Positions 8,710-17,084 of a stretch of 64,000 nucleotides of DNA are shown piece by piece (positions within the stretch are counted from its first letter, which is position 1; each line of letters begins with the position of its first letter). The stretch lies in contig CANKZU010000006.1 of NCBI GenBank assembly GCA_947488615.1, forward strand, positions 124,001-188,000. Direction: 5' to 3'. This DNA comes from an uncultured Aurantimonas sp. Lineage in GTDB: Bacteria > Pseudomonadota > Alphaproteobacteria > Rhizobiales > Rhizobiaceae. Below the pieces are notes generated by a model. That model was given only the letters and a program-made list of their open reading frames with translations. It was not told where the DNA came from and did not search any database. The translations under genes were made by a program, and so were the position numbers.

Positions 8710-9525
8710 CTAAGCCCGCCGCGCCAGCACCAGATGGCCTGGGGCCGGCTGCCCCTCCTGGAGGCGGACGACGATCGATCCGCATTCCAGGCAATCGAAT
8801 CCGTGCGCCGTGAGCCGGCCCTGAAGATACGCCTCGCGGTGATGAAAGCGCTGGTGCGGACCGACCATGAAATCGCGTCCGGCGAATGTCGCCTCGGACA
8901 GCGTCTCGGTTGAAAATCCGAAGATTCCGCCGGGCGCCAACCGTGCGGCGACCCCTGAAAACAGCCCGTCGAGGCCGCCGAGATAAGGCAGCACGTCGGC
9001 GGCGACGATCAGGTCGAACGGCGCTTCCTCGTCGAAGTCGGCGAGGAAGCCGACCGCCTCGCCGATATAGAGATCGTCGTAGATGCCCTTGTCGAAACAC
9101 GTCTCGATCATGCCTTCCGACAGATCGACGCCGATCAGTGTAGTCGCCCGGTCACGCAGCGCCTCGCCGGCAAGCCCGGTACCGCAACCGAGATCGAGCG
9201 CGCGCTGGTAAGGACCGGGTGCGATCACCGCGAGTCGTGCCGCCATCAGCGCCGGCACGCCATAGCCGAGCTGACGCACCAGAATGTCCTCGAACGCCTC
9301 GGCATGCTGGTCGAACAGTGTCGTCACATAGGCATCGCCCGCCGATTCCGGCGCCTCGCCCAGACCCATCGCCGCGATACGGACCGCCGCGCCTCCATGG
9401 TCCTGAGGATCAATCGCCAGACACTCGCGATAGGCTTCGGCAGCGGCGGCGTACGCGCCGGACTTTTCGAGCGACAGCGCTCTTTCATAGGCGTCCGTCA
9501 ACGCCGCTTCGTCGAACCCGCTCAT
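8710..9525 (-). CDS. Class I SAM-dependent methyltransferase with N-terminal TPR-like segment
   Basis: A 271-residue protein. Residues ~1-45 form a helical repeat of TPR character (ALSLEKSGAYAAAAEAYRE). A Rossmann methyltransferase domain follows, with SAM motif I in ALDLGCGTGLAGEALRD and an acidic residue after strand 2 in GVDLSEGMI. The later motif FDLIVAADVLPYLG is also present. This layout is common among alphaproteobacterial small-molecule or protein methyltransferases of unknown substrate. The ATG lies two bases after the stop of the upstream peptidase gene, so the two are cotranscribed and probably coupled. Confidence 0.82.
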   Translation of the reverse strand: MSGFDEAALTDAYERALSLEKSGAYAAAAEAYRECLAIDPQDHGGAAVRIAAMGLGEAPESAGDAYVTTLFDQHAEAFEDILVRQLGYGVPALMAARLAVIAPGPYQRALDLGCGTGLAGEALRDRATTLIGVDLSEGMIETCFDKGIYDDLYIGEAVGFLADFDEEAPFDLIVAADVLPYLGGLDGLFSGVAARLAPGGIFGFSTETLSEATFAGRDFMVGPHQRFHHREAYLQGRLTAHGFDCLECGSIVVRLQEGQPAPGHLVLARRA

Positions 9526-9527
9526 AG

Positions 9528-10181
9528 CTATGCTTCCTGGCTCGCGCCCGCGCCGGCATTGAGCGCCACCGCCAGCCCCCGCGCCGCTCGCTCGATGGCT
9601 GCCGCCGGCACGCTGCAGAACACGTCCGGCAGGGTTTCGCTTGCGACGGTCCCGGCCACGGCCTCGTCGCTCAAAGGGACATGGATGAAGCCAAAGCGCC
9701 GCACGCCGAGGGAGGTGGCATGATGGGCTAGGCGGTAGAAGGTATCATTGCAGAGATAGCCGCCGGCATTGGTCGACCACTCGAAGGAGGCGCCGGCACC
9801 GCGCAAGGCGGCGGCGACGTCTTTCCACGGCAAATTGGCGTCCAGCGACTGGGGACCATCGAGCACCGCCGGCCCCGACGGGAAGCCGCCGACCGCGTCG
9901 GCCCGGCCGAGCTCGCGACGATTGCGCGCGACCAGTTCGATGCGAATGCGTTCGGCGCGCTGGTGGAGGCCGAACAGCACGACGGTCGTCGGGCGCACGG
10001 CTTCGATCGCCGCCTTGAGCCGCGACCAGCTACCCTCCCATTCGACGGGCAGAATCTCAGCGTGGAGACCATCTTGGCAGCCTCGGTCGCGCTGCAACGC
10101 GCGCGCCAGATCCTCGGTCGGATTGCGCGGCGCGCTCGGAAAGGAAGAAAAGCCAGCGAAGAGTAACGACATGGAACGCAT
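9528..10181 (-). CDS. Pyroglutamyl-peptidase I family protein (peptidase C15)
   Basis: A 217-residue protein beginning MRSMSLLFAGFSSFP, the normal opening of C15 peptidases. The catalytic triad is visible: Glu in RIELVARN, Cys in NAGGYLCND and His in FGFIHVPL. These enzymes remove N-terminal pyroglutamate from peptides in the cytoplasm. An upstream extension of 49 residues in the same frame is rejected because CAGG lies close before the ATG at 10181; 10172 is the alternative start. It is the first gene of a two-gene unit with the methyltransferase. The family also contains proteins of uncertain activity. Confidence 0.82.
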   Translation of the reverse strand: MRSMSLLFAGFSSFPSAPRNPTEDLARALQRDRGCQDGLHAEILPVEWEGSWSRLKAAIEAVRPTTVVLFGLHQRAERIRIELVARNRRELGRADAVGGFPSGPAVLDGPQSLDANLPWKDVAAALRGAGASFEWSTNAGGYLCNDTFYRLAHHATSLGVRRFGFIHVPLSDEAVAGTVASETLPDVFCSVPAAAIERAARGLAVALNAGAGASQEA

Positions 10182-10475
10182 GAGCCTGAACGGGAATGGT
10201 GGGCTGTGCGGGAGGCTGGGCGAAACCGACTGTCCCGAAATGAAACGTGAAGCTTGCGAGAAAACTTTTACTTGCAACGCCCGGCGCGGAATAGCATTCA
10301 AGGGACGTTTGGGCAATTTCGCGAACAAAGGTAATGGACGAACTGCGTATCGGAGGCGCCTCCTCCGGGTGGTATACCGAAACCGGAAACCACGATGTAT
10401 CGGTTCCCTTCCTCGTCAAGACTTGCCTGCCACCGCCACACGGCGACACGTAATGCCAGGATAAGGACTCCGATA
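10182..10475. other. Divergent intergenic region with cold-shock leader
   Basis: These 294 bases lie between the minus-strand peptidase gene and the plus-strand cold-shock gene. The part nearest the cold-shock start probably includes its 5' leader, since cold-shock mRNAs commonly have long leaders. No protein-coding frame is convincing. Confidence 0.35.
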
Positions 10476-10691
10476 ATGGCACAAACCGGGACGGTCAAAT
10501 TCTTCAACACCGAGAAGGGCTTCGGCTTCATCAAGCCGGACGACGGCGGCGCGGACATCTTCGTTCATATCTCGGCTGTGCAGGCATCCGGCCTGCTTGG
10601 CCTCGATGAGAACCAGAAGGTCTCCTACGAAACCGAACCCGACAAGCGCGGCAAGGGCCCCAAAGCGGTCAACCTCGAAGCGGCCGATTGA
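10476..10691 (+). CDS. Cold-shock protein, CspA family
   Basis: A 71-residue single cold-shock domain. RNA-binding motifs RNP1 (KGFGFI) and RNP2 (DIFVHIS) are intact, with the usual opening GTVKFFN. These proteins bind single-stranded RNA or DNA and act as RNA chaperones in the cytoplasm. The ATG follows ATAAGGACTCCGATA, a good ribosome site. An in-frame extension to 10395 is not supported. A strong terminator follows 65 bases after the stop, so it is transcribed alone. Which csp paralogue it is cannot be told. Confidence 0.95.
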   Translation: MAQTGTVKFFNTEKGFGFIKPDDGGADIFVHISAVQASGLLGLDENQKVSYETEPDKRGKGPKAVNLEAAD

Positions 10692-10756
10692 CCGCCCACG
10701 AAAGCGCGGGTGAAACCGGCGCGAAAGTACCGTAGCGGCATAAAAAAGCTTGGGAT

Positions 10757-10788
10757 AGCCCGCCGCGCATCGCACGGCGGGCTTTTTT
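10757..10788 (+). terminator. Rho-independent terminator after the cold-shock gene
   Basis: AGCCCGCCG and CGGCGGGCT form a perfect 9-bp stem around a nine-base loop, followed directly by six T. It lies 65 bases after the cold-shock stop codon. Confidence 0.9.
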
Positions 10789-10833
10789 GTCTCCCATCTC
10801 CGTGGTGGAGTATCGGAATGGAACAGAATCGTC

Positions 10834-10849
10834 TGGCACGCCGCGTGCA
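10834..10849 (+). promoter_or_regulatory. Possible sigma-54 (-24/-12) promoter
   Basis: TGGCACG-CCGC-GTGCA matches the sigma-54 consensus TGGCACG-N4-TTGCA except for one base (G for T), with the GG and GC exactly ten bases apart. It sits 46 bases upstream of the ATG of the secreted repeat protein. It was read by eye, and a chance match is possible. Confidence 0.4.
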
Positions 10850-10895
10850 AGGGCTCTGCCGAACGCCTCGCAAGAGGCCTAAACGGGAGATCGTC

Positions 10896-11702
10896 ATGCA
10901 ACGCCGAAACCGCTTGGCAATTCGCACGACCGCAGCTGCGCTGTCCTTTCTAATGCTGGCCTCCGTGCCCGCCACGAGTGAACAGTCCATCGACAGCAGT
11001 GGCGGCGGCGTCAGAACCGCCCAGATTATCGACTTTTCCGCTCGGGGCGAGGAATTCCTTGAGGATGGCGGGGGCATCCAGACCGCGCCCGATATCTACG
11101 TCACCGACGAGCGGGAGGAGTTTCTCGAGGATGGCGGCGGCATCCGAACCGCTCCCGATATCTATTCCACCAATGAACGGGAGGAGTTTCTTGAGGACGG
11201 CGGATCGATCAAACGCCAGCCGAATTTCGACGTGCTTACCGTGCGTGGGCGAAATCGTGGTTGGCGCGCAATCGAGAAACAGGGTGTTTCGGCACGCTCT
11301 CAGGGTTCCTTCACGATGATGTCCACCGGTGCTTCCGGTCACCGCGCCGTGCCCTCCCGCGCGTCGGCATGGAAGCGGCATTCCGGCCTCGGCGCTGTGC
11401 CGAAAGGACCGCGTATCATCGACGTGGCGCGCGAACGACTGGATCGCCGTCCCATGCCGGCTTCCGGCATCGACATCATCGAGACCGGCGGCTCGAAAAT
11501 CATTCGCATCGCTCCGAACTTTGACCGGTATGCCGCCGCAGAGTTGGATCGAAGCGCGCGTCCTGTACGCAAGGCGCGCGCCGGCGAGCCGTGGACGCGG
11601 GAATGGCTGAGCGCCTGCACCCGCGCGTATCCCAACTTCGATCCGAATTTCGGCACCTATATGGACGCGGCGGGCAATTCCCTGTTCTGCACCGGCGGTT
11701 GA
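10896..11702 (+). CDS. Secreted protein with tandem EEFLEDGG repeats and BA14K-like C-terminus
   Basis: A 268-residue protein with a Sec signal peptide (MQRRNRLAIRTTAAALSFLM, cleavage near ATS-EQ). The mature N-terminus has three copies of a ~25-residue unit built on (R/G)EEFLEDGG-x-I followed by TAPDIY or a variant, plus a degenerate first copy (SGGGVRTAQIIDF). A basic middle region follows. The tail has EW-x3-C-x3-Y-x2-FDP-x2-GT-x5-G-x4-C, the same spacing as the BA14K-family protein at 20384. The start is set by CGGGAGATCGTC; an upstream in-frame extension is rejected. It is likely periplasmic or envelope-associated. Function unknown; the repeats may bind a metal or a partner, which is only a guess. 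Confidence 0.78.
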   Translation: MQRRNRLAIRTTAAALSFLMLASVPATSEQSIDSSGGGVRTAQIIDFSARGEEFLEDGGGIQTAPDIYVTDEREEFLEDGGGIRTAPDIYSTNEREEFLEDGGSIKRQPNFDVLTVRGRNRGWRAIEKQGVSARSQGSFTMMSTGASGHRAVPSRASAWKRHSGLGAVPKGPRIIDVARERLDRRPMPASGIDIIETGGSKIIRIAPNFDRYAAAELDRSARPVRKARAGEPWTREWLSACTRAYPNFDPNFGTYMDAAGNSLFCTGG

Positions 11703-11727
11703 CCGCCAGTCCTGACGGGCGCGGCTA

Positions 11728-12369
11728 TCAGGTCAGAAACGGGTTGGTGCGACGCTCGTCACCCAGGCGTCCGCCCGGCCCGTGACCGCAGATGAAGCCG
11801 ACATTGTCGCCGAGCGGCAGGACCTTCTGCTTGATCGAGCGGATCAGCGCGGCATGGTCGCCGCCCGGCAGATCGGTGCGTCCGATCGAGCCGGCAAACA
11901 ACACGTCGCCGACATGCAGGAACTTCGCCTGGCGATGGAAGAACACGACATGGCCGGGCGCGTGGCCCGGCGTGTGCAACACCTCGAAGACGTGCCCGGC
12001 GAAGCCGACCGTCTCGCCCTCCTCCAGCCAGCGGTCCGGCGTGCAATTGCGGACCGCGCCGCCGACGCCGAACATCTGCGCCTGGCCCTCGAGACCTGAC
12101 AGCAAGAACGCGTCGTCCCGATGGGGTCCGACGATGTCGACGCCGAGCCGCTCCTTCAGCTCCATGGCACCGCCCGCGTGGTCGATATGGCCGTGGGTCA
12201 GCCAGATCGCCTCGATGTCGATGCCGGCGGCCTCGATCGCCGCGACGATTTGGTCGACGTCGCCGCCAGGGTCGACCACGACGCCGGTCTTGGCCTCGGT
12301 GTCATAGAGGATGCAGCAGTTTTGCTGGAACGGCGTGACCGGCACGATCTGAGCGCTGAGTTGCGTCAA
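11728..12369 (-). CDS. Metallo-beta-lactamase fold hydrolase, glyoxalase II-like
   Basis: A 213-residue protein with the di-metal motif THGHIDHAGG (H-x-H-x-DH), further ligands in HTPGHAPGH and GDVLFAGSIGRTDLPGG, and a final His in ICGHGPGG. This arrangement matches the short glyoxalase-II-like group (YcbL type), which hydrolyses glutathione thioesters such as S-lactoylglutathione. The opening PVTPFQQNCCILYD is also typical. It is a cytoplasmic, probably single-gene unit, convergent with the secreted repeat gene. The exact thioester substrate is unknown. Confidence 0.87.
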   Translation of the reverse strand: MTQLSAQIVPVTPFQQNCCILYDTEAKTGVVVDPGGDVDQIVAAIEAAGIDIEAIWLTHGHIDHAGGAMELKERLGVDIVGPHRDDAFLLSGLEGQAQMFGVGGAVRNCTPDRWLEEGETVGFAGHVFEVLHTPGHAPGHVVFFHRQAKFLHVGDVLFAGSIGRTDLPGGDHAALIRSIKQKVLPLGDNVGFICGHGPGGRLGDERRTNPFLT

Positions 12370-12558
12370 AATGGGAGTCTCCTCAACCAGTTGGGCGTCG
12401 CGGTTAATCTTAGACTTGCGTCAAGATCGCGCGGCCGCCGTGTTGCGCAGGGGAATAACCGCCGCCGCCCGTTGGCGCAAATGCAAGCTGGATCGAGGCA
12501 AAATTCCGAGATCATCTGTCTTGTAAAGCATGGGATCACCTTTCAGCGACGCGCGGAC

Positions 12559-13230
12559 CTATGTTGCGGCGATCCAGATGACGTGCCGGGCGCCACGGCC
12601 CTTGCGGCTGGCGCGCACCCGCTGCTCGTCGACATCGAAGCCGGCCCGGCGAAGACGCCCGGTAAAGCCGCTGTCGGGTCCCTGCGACCAGACCGCCAGC
12701 ACCCCGCCGGGACGCAGCGCGTGTCGCGCCGCTTCCAATCCCCCAAGATCGTACAGGCCGTCATTGGCGCGGCTCGTCAGGCCCTCGGGGCCGTTGTCGA
12801 CGTCAAGAAGGATCGCGTCATAGGCTGCCCGGGCGCCGCGAATGAGCTCAGCGACGTCCGTCACCGCGATGCTCACGCGAGGGTCGTCGAGGCTGCCGTC
12901 GAAGAGATGCGCCATCGGGCCCTTCGCCCAAGCGACCACCGCCGGCACAAGCTCGGCGACGGTCACGCCCGCGTCGCCGCCGAGATGGGACAGGACGGCG
13001 CGGAGCGTAAACCCCATGCCGAGCCCGCCGACGAGGACCTTCGGCTCCGCCCGATCGGCGATCCTTTCGCAGGACAGGCGCGCGAGCGCTTCTTCCGAGC
13101 CCGAGAGCCGGCTGTTCATCAGCTCATTGTCGCCGAGCATGATCGAGAACTCCGTGCCGCGCCGCATCAGCCGGAGCTCACCGACTGTCCCGGGAATCGC
13201 GGCGCTGCCCAGATGTTGCCAGGGGATCAT
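12559..13230 (-). CDS. Spermidine synthase-like methyltransferase-fold protein
   Basis: A 223-residue protein with the spermidine-synthase-type Rossmann core. The glycine-rich loop VLVGGLGMGFTLRAVLSHLG, the acidic end of strand 2 in VTVAELVPAVVAWAKG and the segment AYDAILLDVDNGPEGL are visible. It is shorter than true spermidine synthases, lacks their full N-terminal beta domain, and has DVDNGP where SpeE has D-x-(S/T)DP. A polyamine role is therefore uncertain, and an unknown methyl- or aminopropyl-transferase is as likely. It stands alone between the MBL-fold gene and ilvE, on the same strand. Confidence 0.75.
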   Translation of the reverse strand: MIPWQHLGSAAIPGTVGELRLMRRGTEFSIMLGDNELMNSRLSGSEEALARLSCERIADRAEPKVLVGGLGMGFTLRAVLSHLGGDAGVTVAELVPAVVAWAKGPMAHLFDGSLDDPRVSIAVTDVAELIRGARAAYDAILLDVDNGPEGLTSRANDGLYDLGGLEAARHALRPGGVLAVWSQGPDSGFTGRLRRAGFDVDEQRVRASRKGRGARHVIWIAAT

Positions 13231-13265
13231 CGCCGCATCGCCGTCCTACCGGCCCGCCGGGCGCC

Positions 13266-14156
13266 CTACTCCGCCGCCGCGCGCTTCGGCTGAACGACGG
13301 CGGTGTAATCCTCGACCAGCCGCCGGGTCGTCTCGCCGGGAGTGAACCGCCAATCGGCGATCTCGGAGACCGGCGTCACCTCGGCCGCCGTGCCACAGAG
13401 GAAGCATTCCTCGAAGCTCGCCAGTTCCTCCGGCATGATCACCCGCTCCTTCACCTCGATGCCGCGCCGGCGCGCCAGATCGATCACGGTCCGGCGGGTG
13501 ATGCCATCGAGGAAGCAGTCGGGCGTCGGCGTGTGCAGGACGCCGTCCTTGACGAAGAAGACGTTGGCGCCGGTCGCCTCGGCCACCTGGCCGCGCCAGT
13601 CGAGCATCAACGCGTCGGCATAGCCCTTGGCCTCCGCCGCATGCTTGGAGATCGTGCAGATCATGTAGAGGCCGGTGGCCTTGGCCTTGGAGGGCGCGGT
13701 GCGTGGGTCCGGCCGGCGATACTCCGCCAGATCCAGCCGGATTCCCTTCATGCGCTGCTCGGGATCGAAATAGCTCGGCCACTGCCAGATGGCGATGGCC
13801 ACGTTGATGCGGTTCTTCTGGGCCGAGACGCCCATCATCTCCGAGCCACGGAAGGCGATCGGCCGGACATAGGCGTCGGCGAAACCCTGCCGGTCGAGCA
13901 GTTCATTCGTCGCCGCGTCGATTTCGTCGGCGCCGTAGGGTAGCGCGAAGCCGAGCATGCGACCGGATTCGATCAAGCGCTCGGTGTGCTCGCGCAGCTT
14001 GAAGACCGTGCCGCCGTAGGCCCGCTCGCCCTCGAATACGGCGCTGGCATAATGCAGCCCGTGCGTCAGCACGTGGATCTTGGCGTCCTTCCAGGGCACG
14101 AACTGGCCGTTGAACCAGATTTCGCCGTCAAGCTGGTCGAATGGAACATTGCTCAT
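13266..14156 (-). CDS. ilvE: Branched-chain-amino-acid aminotransferase
   Basis: A 296-residue class IV PLP aminotransferase. The opening MSNVPFDQLDGEIWFNGQFV and LTHGLHYASAVFEGERAYGG are typical of alphaproteobacterial IlvE. The PLP-lysine region is KAKATGLYM, followed by AEATGANVFFV and FLDGITRRTV. It transaminates leucine, isoleucine and valine with 2-oxoglutarate in the cytoplasm. The ATG at 14156 gives the standard length, so the 49-residue upstream extension is rejected. It is divergent from the MarR-OmpR-kinase operon, with 183 bases between. Confidence 0.93.
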   Translation of the reverse strand: MSNVPFDQLDGEIWFNGQFVPWKDAKIHVLTHGLHYASAVFEGERAYGGTVFKLREHTERLIESGRMLGFALPYGADEIDAATNELLDRQGFADAYVRPIAFRGSEMMGVSAQKNRINVAIAIWQWPSYFDPEQRMKGIRLDLAEYRRPDPRTAPSKAKATGLYMICTISKHAAEAKGYADALMLDWRGQVAEATGANVFFVKDGVLHTPTPDCFLDGITRRTVIDLARRRGIEVKERVIMPEELASFEECFLCGTAAEVTPVSEIADWRFTPGETTRRLVEDYTAVVQPKRAAAE

Positions 14157-14339
14157 GGTGCTCGCGACGCCTGTTCCGGCGTCCTCCCTATCATCGTCTG
14201 GCGGCGGTCGACTGTCGGCCGAGGGGTGGACCCGCGTCAATGACTCCGGACCCTGCATGGCGGAGCAGCGACGGTTTCCACTCTTCGCCGTCCGGTGTAA
14301 CAATGGAAGGAAATTACGTCAATGGTGCTGACCTAAATT

Positions 14340-14888
14340 ATGGATGCTGCCCTGACCTCCGATCCGCGCACGGACGATGCCGCCGAAGCCATTGTGCGGG
14401 AGCCCCTGCCGACCTTCGGGCATCCGGACTTCCGGATGATCGAATTGTTGTTCTTCGCCTATCGTGAATTTACCGCCGATGCTGATTCGATTTTGGCCCG
14501 CTACGGTTTCGGGCGCGCCCATCACCGCATCCTGCATTTCGTCAACCGCGCTCCCGGGATGACCATAACCGATCTCCTCGACCTCTTGCAGATCACCAAG
14601 CAATCGCTGTCGCGAGTGTTGCGTCAGCTCATTGACGACGGGTTCATCCGACAGATGCCGGGGCTGGAGGATCGCCGGCAGCGCTGCCTCTATCCGACCG
14701 TGAAGGGGCGCGAACTGACGCTGGAGCTGTCGCGGGAGCAGGCGCGCCGCATCGACGCAGCCTTGAGCGACGCGGCGCCCTCCGACGCCGCGCCTATCGG
14801 CGCCTTCCTTAGGCAGATGGCGGCGGACCGGCCGGCGACGCGGGAGTGGTTCAAGAAGCAAGGCATCAACTGGAAAGATCCGCTATGA
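14340..14888 (+). CDS. MarR-family transcriptional regulator (PetP-like)
   Basis: A 182-residue winged-helix regulator. The recognition region is LLDLLQITKQSLSRVLRQL with wing DRRQRCLYPTVKGREL. The N-terminus is longer than in most MarR proteins. It is the first gene of an operon with an OmpR-type regulator (stop and start overlap as ATGA) and a histidine kinase. A MarR protein coupled to an OmpR regulator resembles the petP-petR pair of Rhodobacter. That similarity is positional, and the target genes are unknown. It may also control the divergent ilvE side. Confidence 0.87.
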   Translation: MDAALTSDPRTDDAAEAIVREPLPTFGHPDFRMIELLFFAYREFTADADSILARYGFGRAHHRILHFVNRAPGMTITDLLDLLQITKQSLSRVLRQLIDDGFIRQMPGLEDRRQRCLYPTVKGRELTLELSREQARRIDAALSDAAPSDAAPIGAFLRQMAADRPATREWFKKQGINWKDPL

Positions 14889-15610
14889 ACGAGTTCGCCG
14901 GAGAGACTTCGGGCGAGGTGACCTCGCTGGGCGACGATGCCCCCCACATTCTCGTCGTCGACGACGACCGTCGCATCCGCTCGCTGTTGTCCCGGTTCTT
15001 GTCGGAGCAGAATTTTCGCGTCTCGGTGGCCGCGGATGCCAGGGAGGCCCGGCGAATTCTCGACGGGCTCGACTTCGATCTCCTGATCGTCGATGTGATG
15101 ATGCCCGGCGAGAACGGCATCGAACTGGTGCGCTCGTTCCGCGCCGACCGCCCATCGCCGGTGCTGATGCTGACGGCGCGTTCGGAGACCGAGCAGCGGA
15201 TCGAAGGGCTGGAAGCCGGCGCCGACGATTATCTGCCGAAGCCATTCGATCCACGCGAATTGCTGCTGCGCATCAACAACATCCTGCGGCGCGGGAGCCA
15301 GGCGCCAATCCAAAAACTGGAACATGTGCGCTTCGGCCCGTTCACCTTCACTCTATCACGCCGCGAACTCAAACGCGGGCCGGAGATCATCCGCCTGACC
15401 GAACGCGAGCAGGAAATGATGTGCCAGTTCGCCGGCAATCCGGGCGAGACGATCCAACGTCAGGATCTCCTTGGCGACGAGACGGAGGTTGGAGAGCGCA
15501 CCGTCGACGTTCAGATCAACCGCCTGCGCCGCAAGATCGAAAGCGACCCGGCGAATCCCTTGTGGCTACAGACGGTGCGCGGCATCGGCTATCGCCTGAA
15601 CACCGATTGA
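14885..15610 (+). CDS. OmpR-family response regulator (PetR-like)
   Basis: A 241-residue regulator. The receiver domain has the acidic pocket in VVDDDRR, the phospho-Asp in LIVDVMMPGENG, the conserved Thr in LMLTAR and the Lys in YLPKPFDPRELL. A winged-helix DNA-binding domain starts near residue 140 and ends with TVDVQINRLRRKIE and VRGIGYRL. The ATG overlaps the MarR stop by four bases. It should be phosphorylated by the kinase encoded 13 bases downstream. Confidence 0.92.
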   Translation: MNEFAGETSGEVTSLGDDAPHILVVDDDRRIRSLLSRFLSEQNFRVSVAADAREARRILDGLDFDLLIVDVMMPGENGIELVRSFRADRPSPVLMLTARSETEQRIEGLEAGADDYLPKPFDPRELLLRINNILRRGSQAPIQKLEHVRFGPFTFTLSRRELKRGPEIIRLTEREQEMMCQFAGNPGETIQRQDLLGDETEVGERTVDVQINRLRRKIESDPANPLWLQTVRGIGYRLNTD

Positions 15611-15623
15611 GGCCGGAGCGGCC

Positions 15624-17078
15624 ATGACCCTGATCGAACGCCTCATCCAAAAGCGGCCGCGGCGATTCGGAGCGTCGGTCGGGCACCGCACGTGGCTGCC
15701 GCGCTGGCGGTGGGCCAAGCTGCCGACGATCGACATCTGGCGCGGCCCCCTGCGGCACATTCCACGCATCATCCAGCGCTTCATGCCGAAGGGGCTCTAT
15801 GCGCGCTCCCTGATCATCATCATCGCGCCGGTGGTCCTGCTGCAGGGAGTGGTGACGGTGGTGTTCATGGAGCGTCACTGGCAGCTCGTGACCCACCGGC
15901 TGTCGACCGCCGTGGTGCGCGACATCGCGGCGATTACCGACCTGGTCGAAGCGCAGCCGCCGGGCGGCGACTATGGGCAAGTCATTGCGATCGCCCGCAA
16001 CCGGCTCGGCCTCAATGTCTCGGTGCTGCCGCCAGGCCCCCTGCCCGCCCTGGCTCCGAAGCCGTTCTTCAACATCCTCGACGGCATCCTCAGCGAGGAG
16101 ATCACCGACCGGATCGGCCGGCCCTTCTGGATCGATACGGTCGGCCAATCCAAGATCGTCGAAGTCCGCATCCAGCTGGACGACAAAGTTTTGCGCGTGT
16201 TCGCGCCGCGCAACTCAGCCTATGCGTCGAACACCCATATTTTCCTGGTGTGGATGGTCGGCACCTCGCTGGTGCTGATGATCATCGCAGTCTTGTTTCT
16301 GCGCAACCAGATCCGTCCGATCCAGGCTCTGGCAGCGGCGGCCGAGGGGTTCGGGCGCGGCCAGCCGATGCCGCCGGACTTTCGCCCGCGCGGCGCCTCG
16401 GAGGTCCGGCGCGCTTCGCTCGCATTCATCCAGATGCGTGACCGCATCGAGCGACAGATGGAACAGCGCACGGCCATGCTGACTGGCGTCAGCCACGATC
16501 TGCGGACCATTCTGACGCGCTTCCGGCTGCAACTTGCCCTGCTCGGCGAAGGCGAAGACCAGGACGAGTTGAACGCCGACGTCGACGAAATGCAGCGTAT
16601 GCTGGAGGGTTATCTGGCCTTTGCCAAGGACGAGGCCGCCGAGGAGGTCGGTGAACTCGACCTTGTCCCGGTGCTCGGCAAATTCAGGACCGAAGCCAAA
16701 TTGAAGGGCAAGCAGATCGCCGTCGAAATCGCCGGCGACCCACGCCTCGCGGTGCGGCCGGATTCCTTCACCCGCATGGTGACCAACGTCGTCACTAACG
16801 CCTTGCGCCATGGCGACCACATCCGCGTCCGCGCCAGCCATGAGGGGCGATGGCTGACCATCACGGTCGAGGACAACGGAGCCGGGATCGCCGCCGAGCA
16901 GCGCGAGGAAGTCTTCAAGCCGTTCGTGCGGCTCGACACCGCCCGCAACATCGACAGCGGCGGCACCGGCCTCGGCCTCGCCATCGCCCGCGACATCGCC
17001 CGCAGCCACGGCGGCGACATCCTCCTGTCGGACAGTGATCTCGGCGGCTTGCGCGCGCTCATTCGCGTACCGGCTTAA
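15624..17078 (+). CDS. Sensor histidine kinase, EnvZ-like
   Basis: A 484-residue membrane kinase. It has a basic N-terminal cytoplasmic region of ~60 residues, a first membrane segment (SLIIIIAPVVLLQGVVTVVF), a periplasmic domain of ~120 residues and a second membrane segment (IFLVWMVGTSLVLMIIAVLF). HAMP, dimerisation and ATPase domains follow. The phospho-His is in GVSHDLRTILTRFRL; Ile stands where most kinases have Pro after the Thr. The N box is NVVTNALRHG, and the G boxes are EDNGAGIA and GGTGLGLAIA. It forms a two-component system with the upstream regulator. The signal is unknown; the operon partners suggest envelope or redox control. Confidence 0.92.
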   Translation: MTLIERLIQKRPRRFGASVGHRTWLPRWRWAKLPTIDIWRGPLRHIPRIIQRFMPKGLYARSLIIIIAPVVLLQGVVTVVFMERHWQLVTHRLSTAVVRDIAAITDLVEAQPPGGDYGQVIAIARNRLGLNVSVLPPGPLPALAPKPFFNILDGILSEEITDRIGRPFWIDTVGQSKIVEVRIQLDDKVLRVFAPRNSAYASNTHIFLVWMVGTSLVLMIIAVLFLRNQIRPIQALAAAAEGFGRGQPMPPDFRPRGASEVRRASLAFIQMRDRIERQMEQRTAMLTGVSHDLRTILTRFRLQLALLGEGEDQDELNADVDEMQRMLEGYLAFAKDEAAEEVGELDLVPVLGKFRTEAKLKGKQIAVEIAGDPRLAVRPDSFTRMVTNVVTNALRHGDHIRVRASHEGRWLTITVEDNGAGIAAEQREEVFKPFVRLDTARNIDSGGTGLGLAIARDIARSHGGDILLSDSDLGGLRALIRVPA

Positions 17079-17084
17079 GCCGGC

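Noticed and set aside
12121..13293. Plus-strand open frame of 390 codons over the MBL and spermidine-synthase-like genes
   Set aside because: It runs antisense over two genes with clear motifs and over their spacer; no domain is recognisable.
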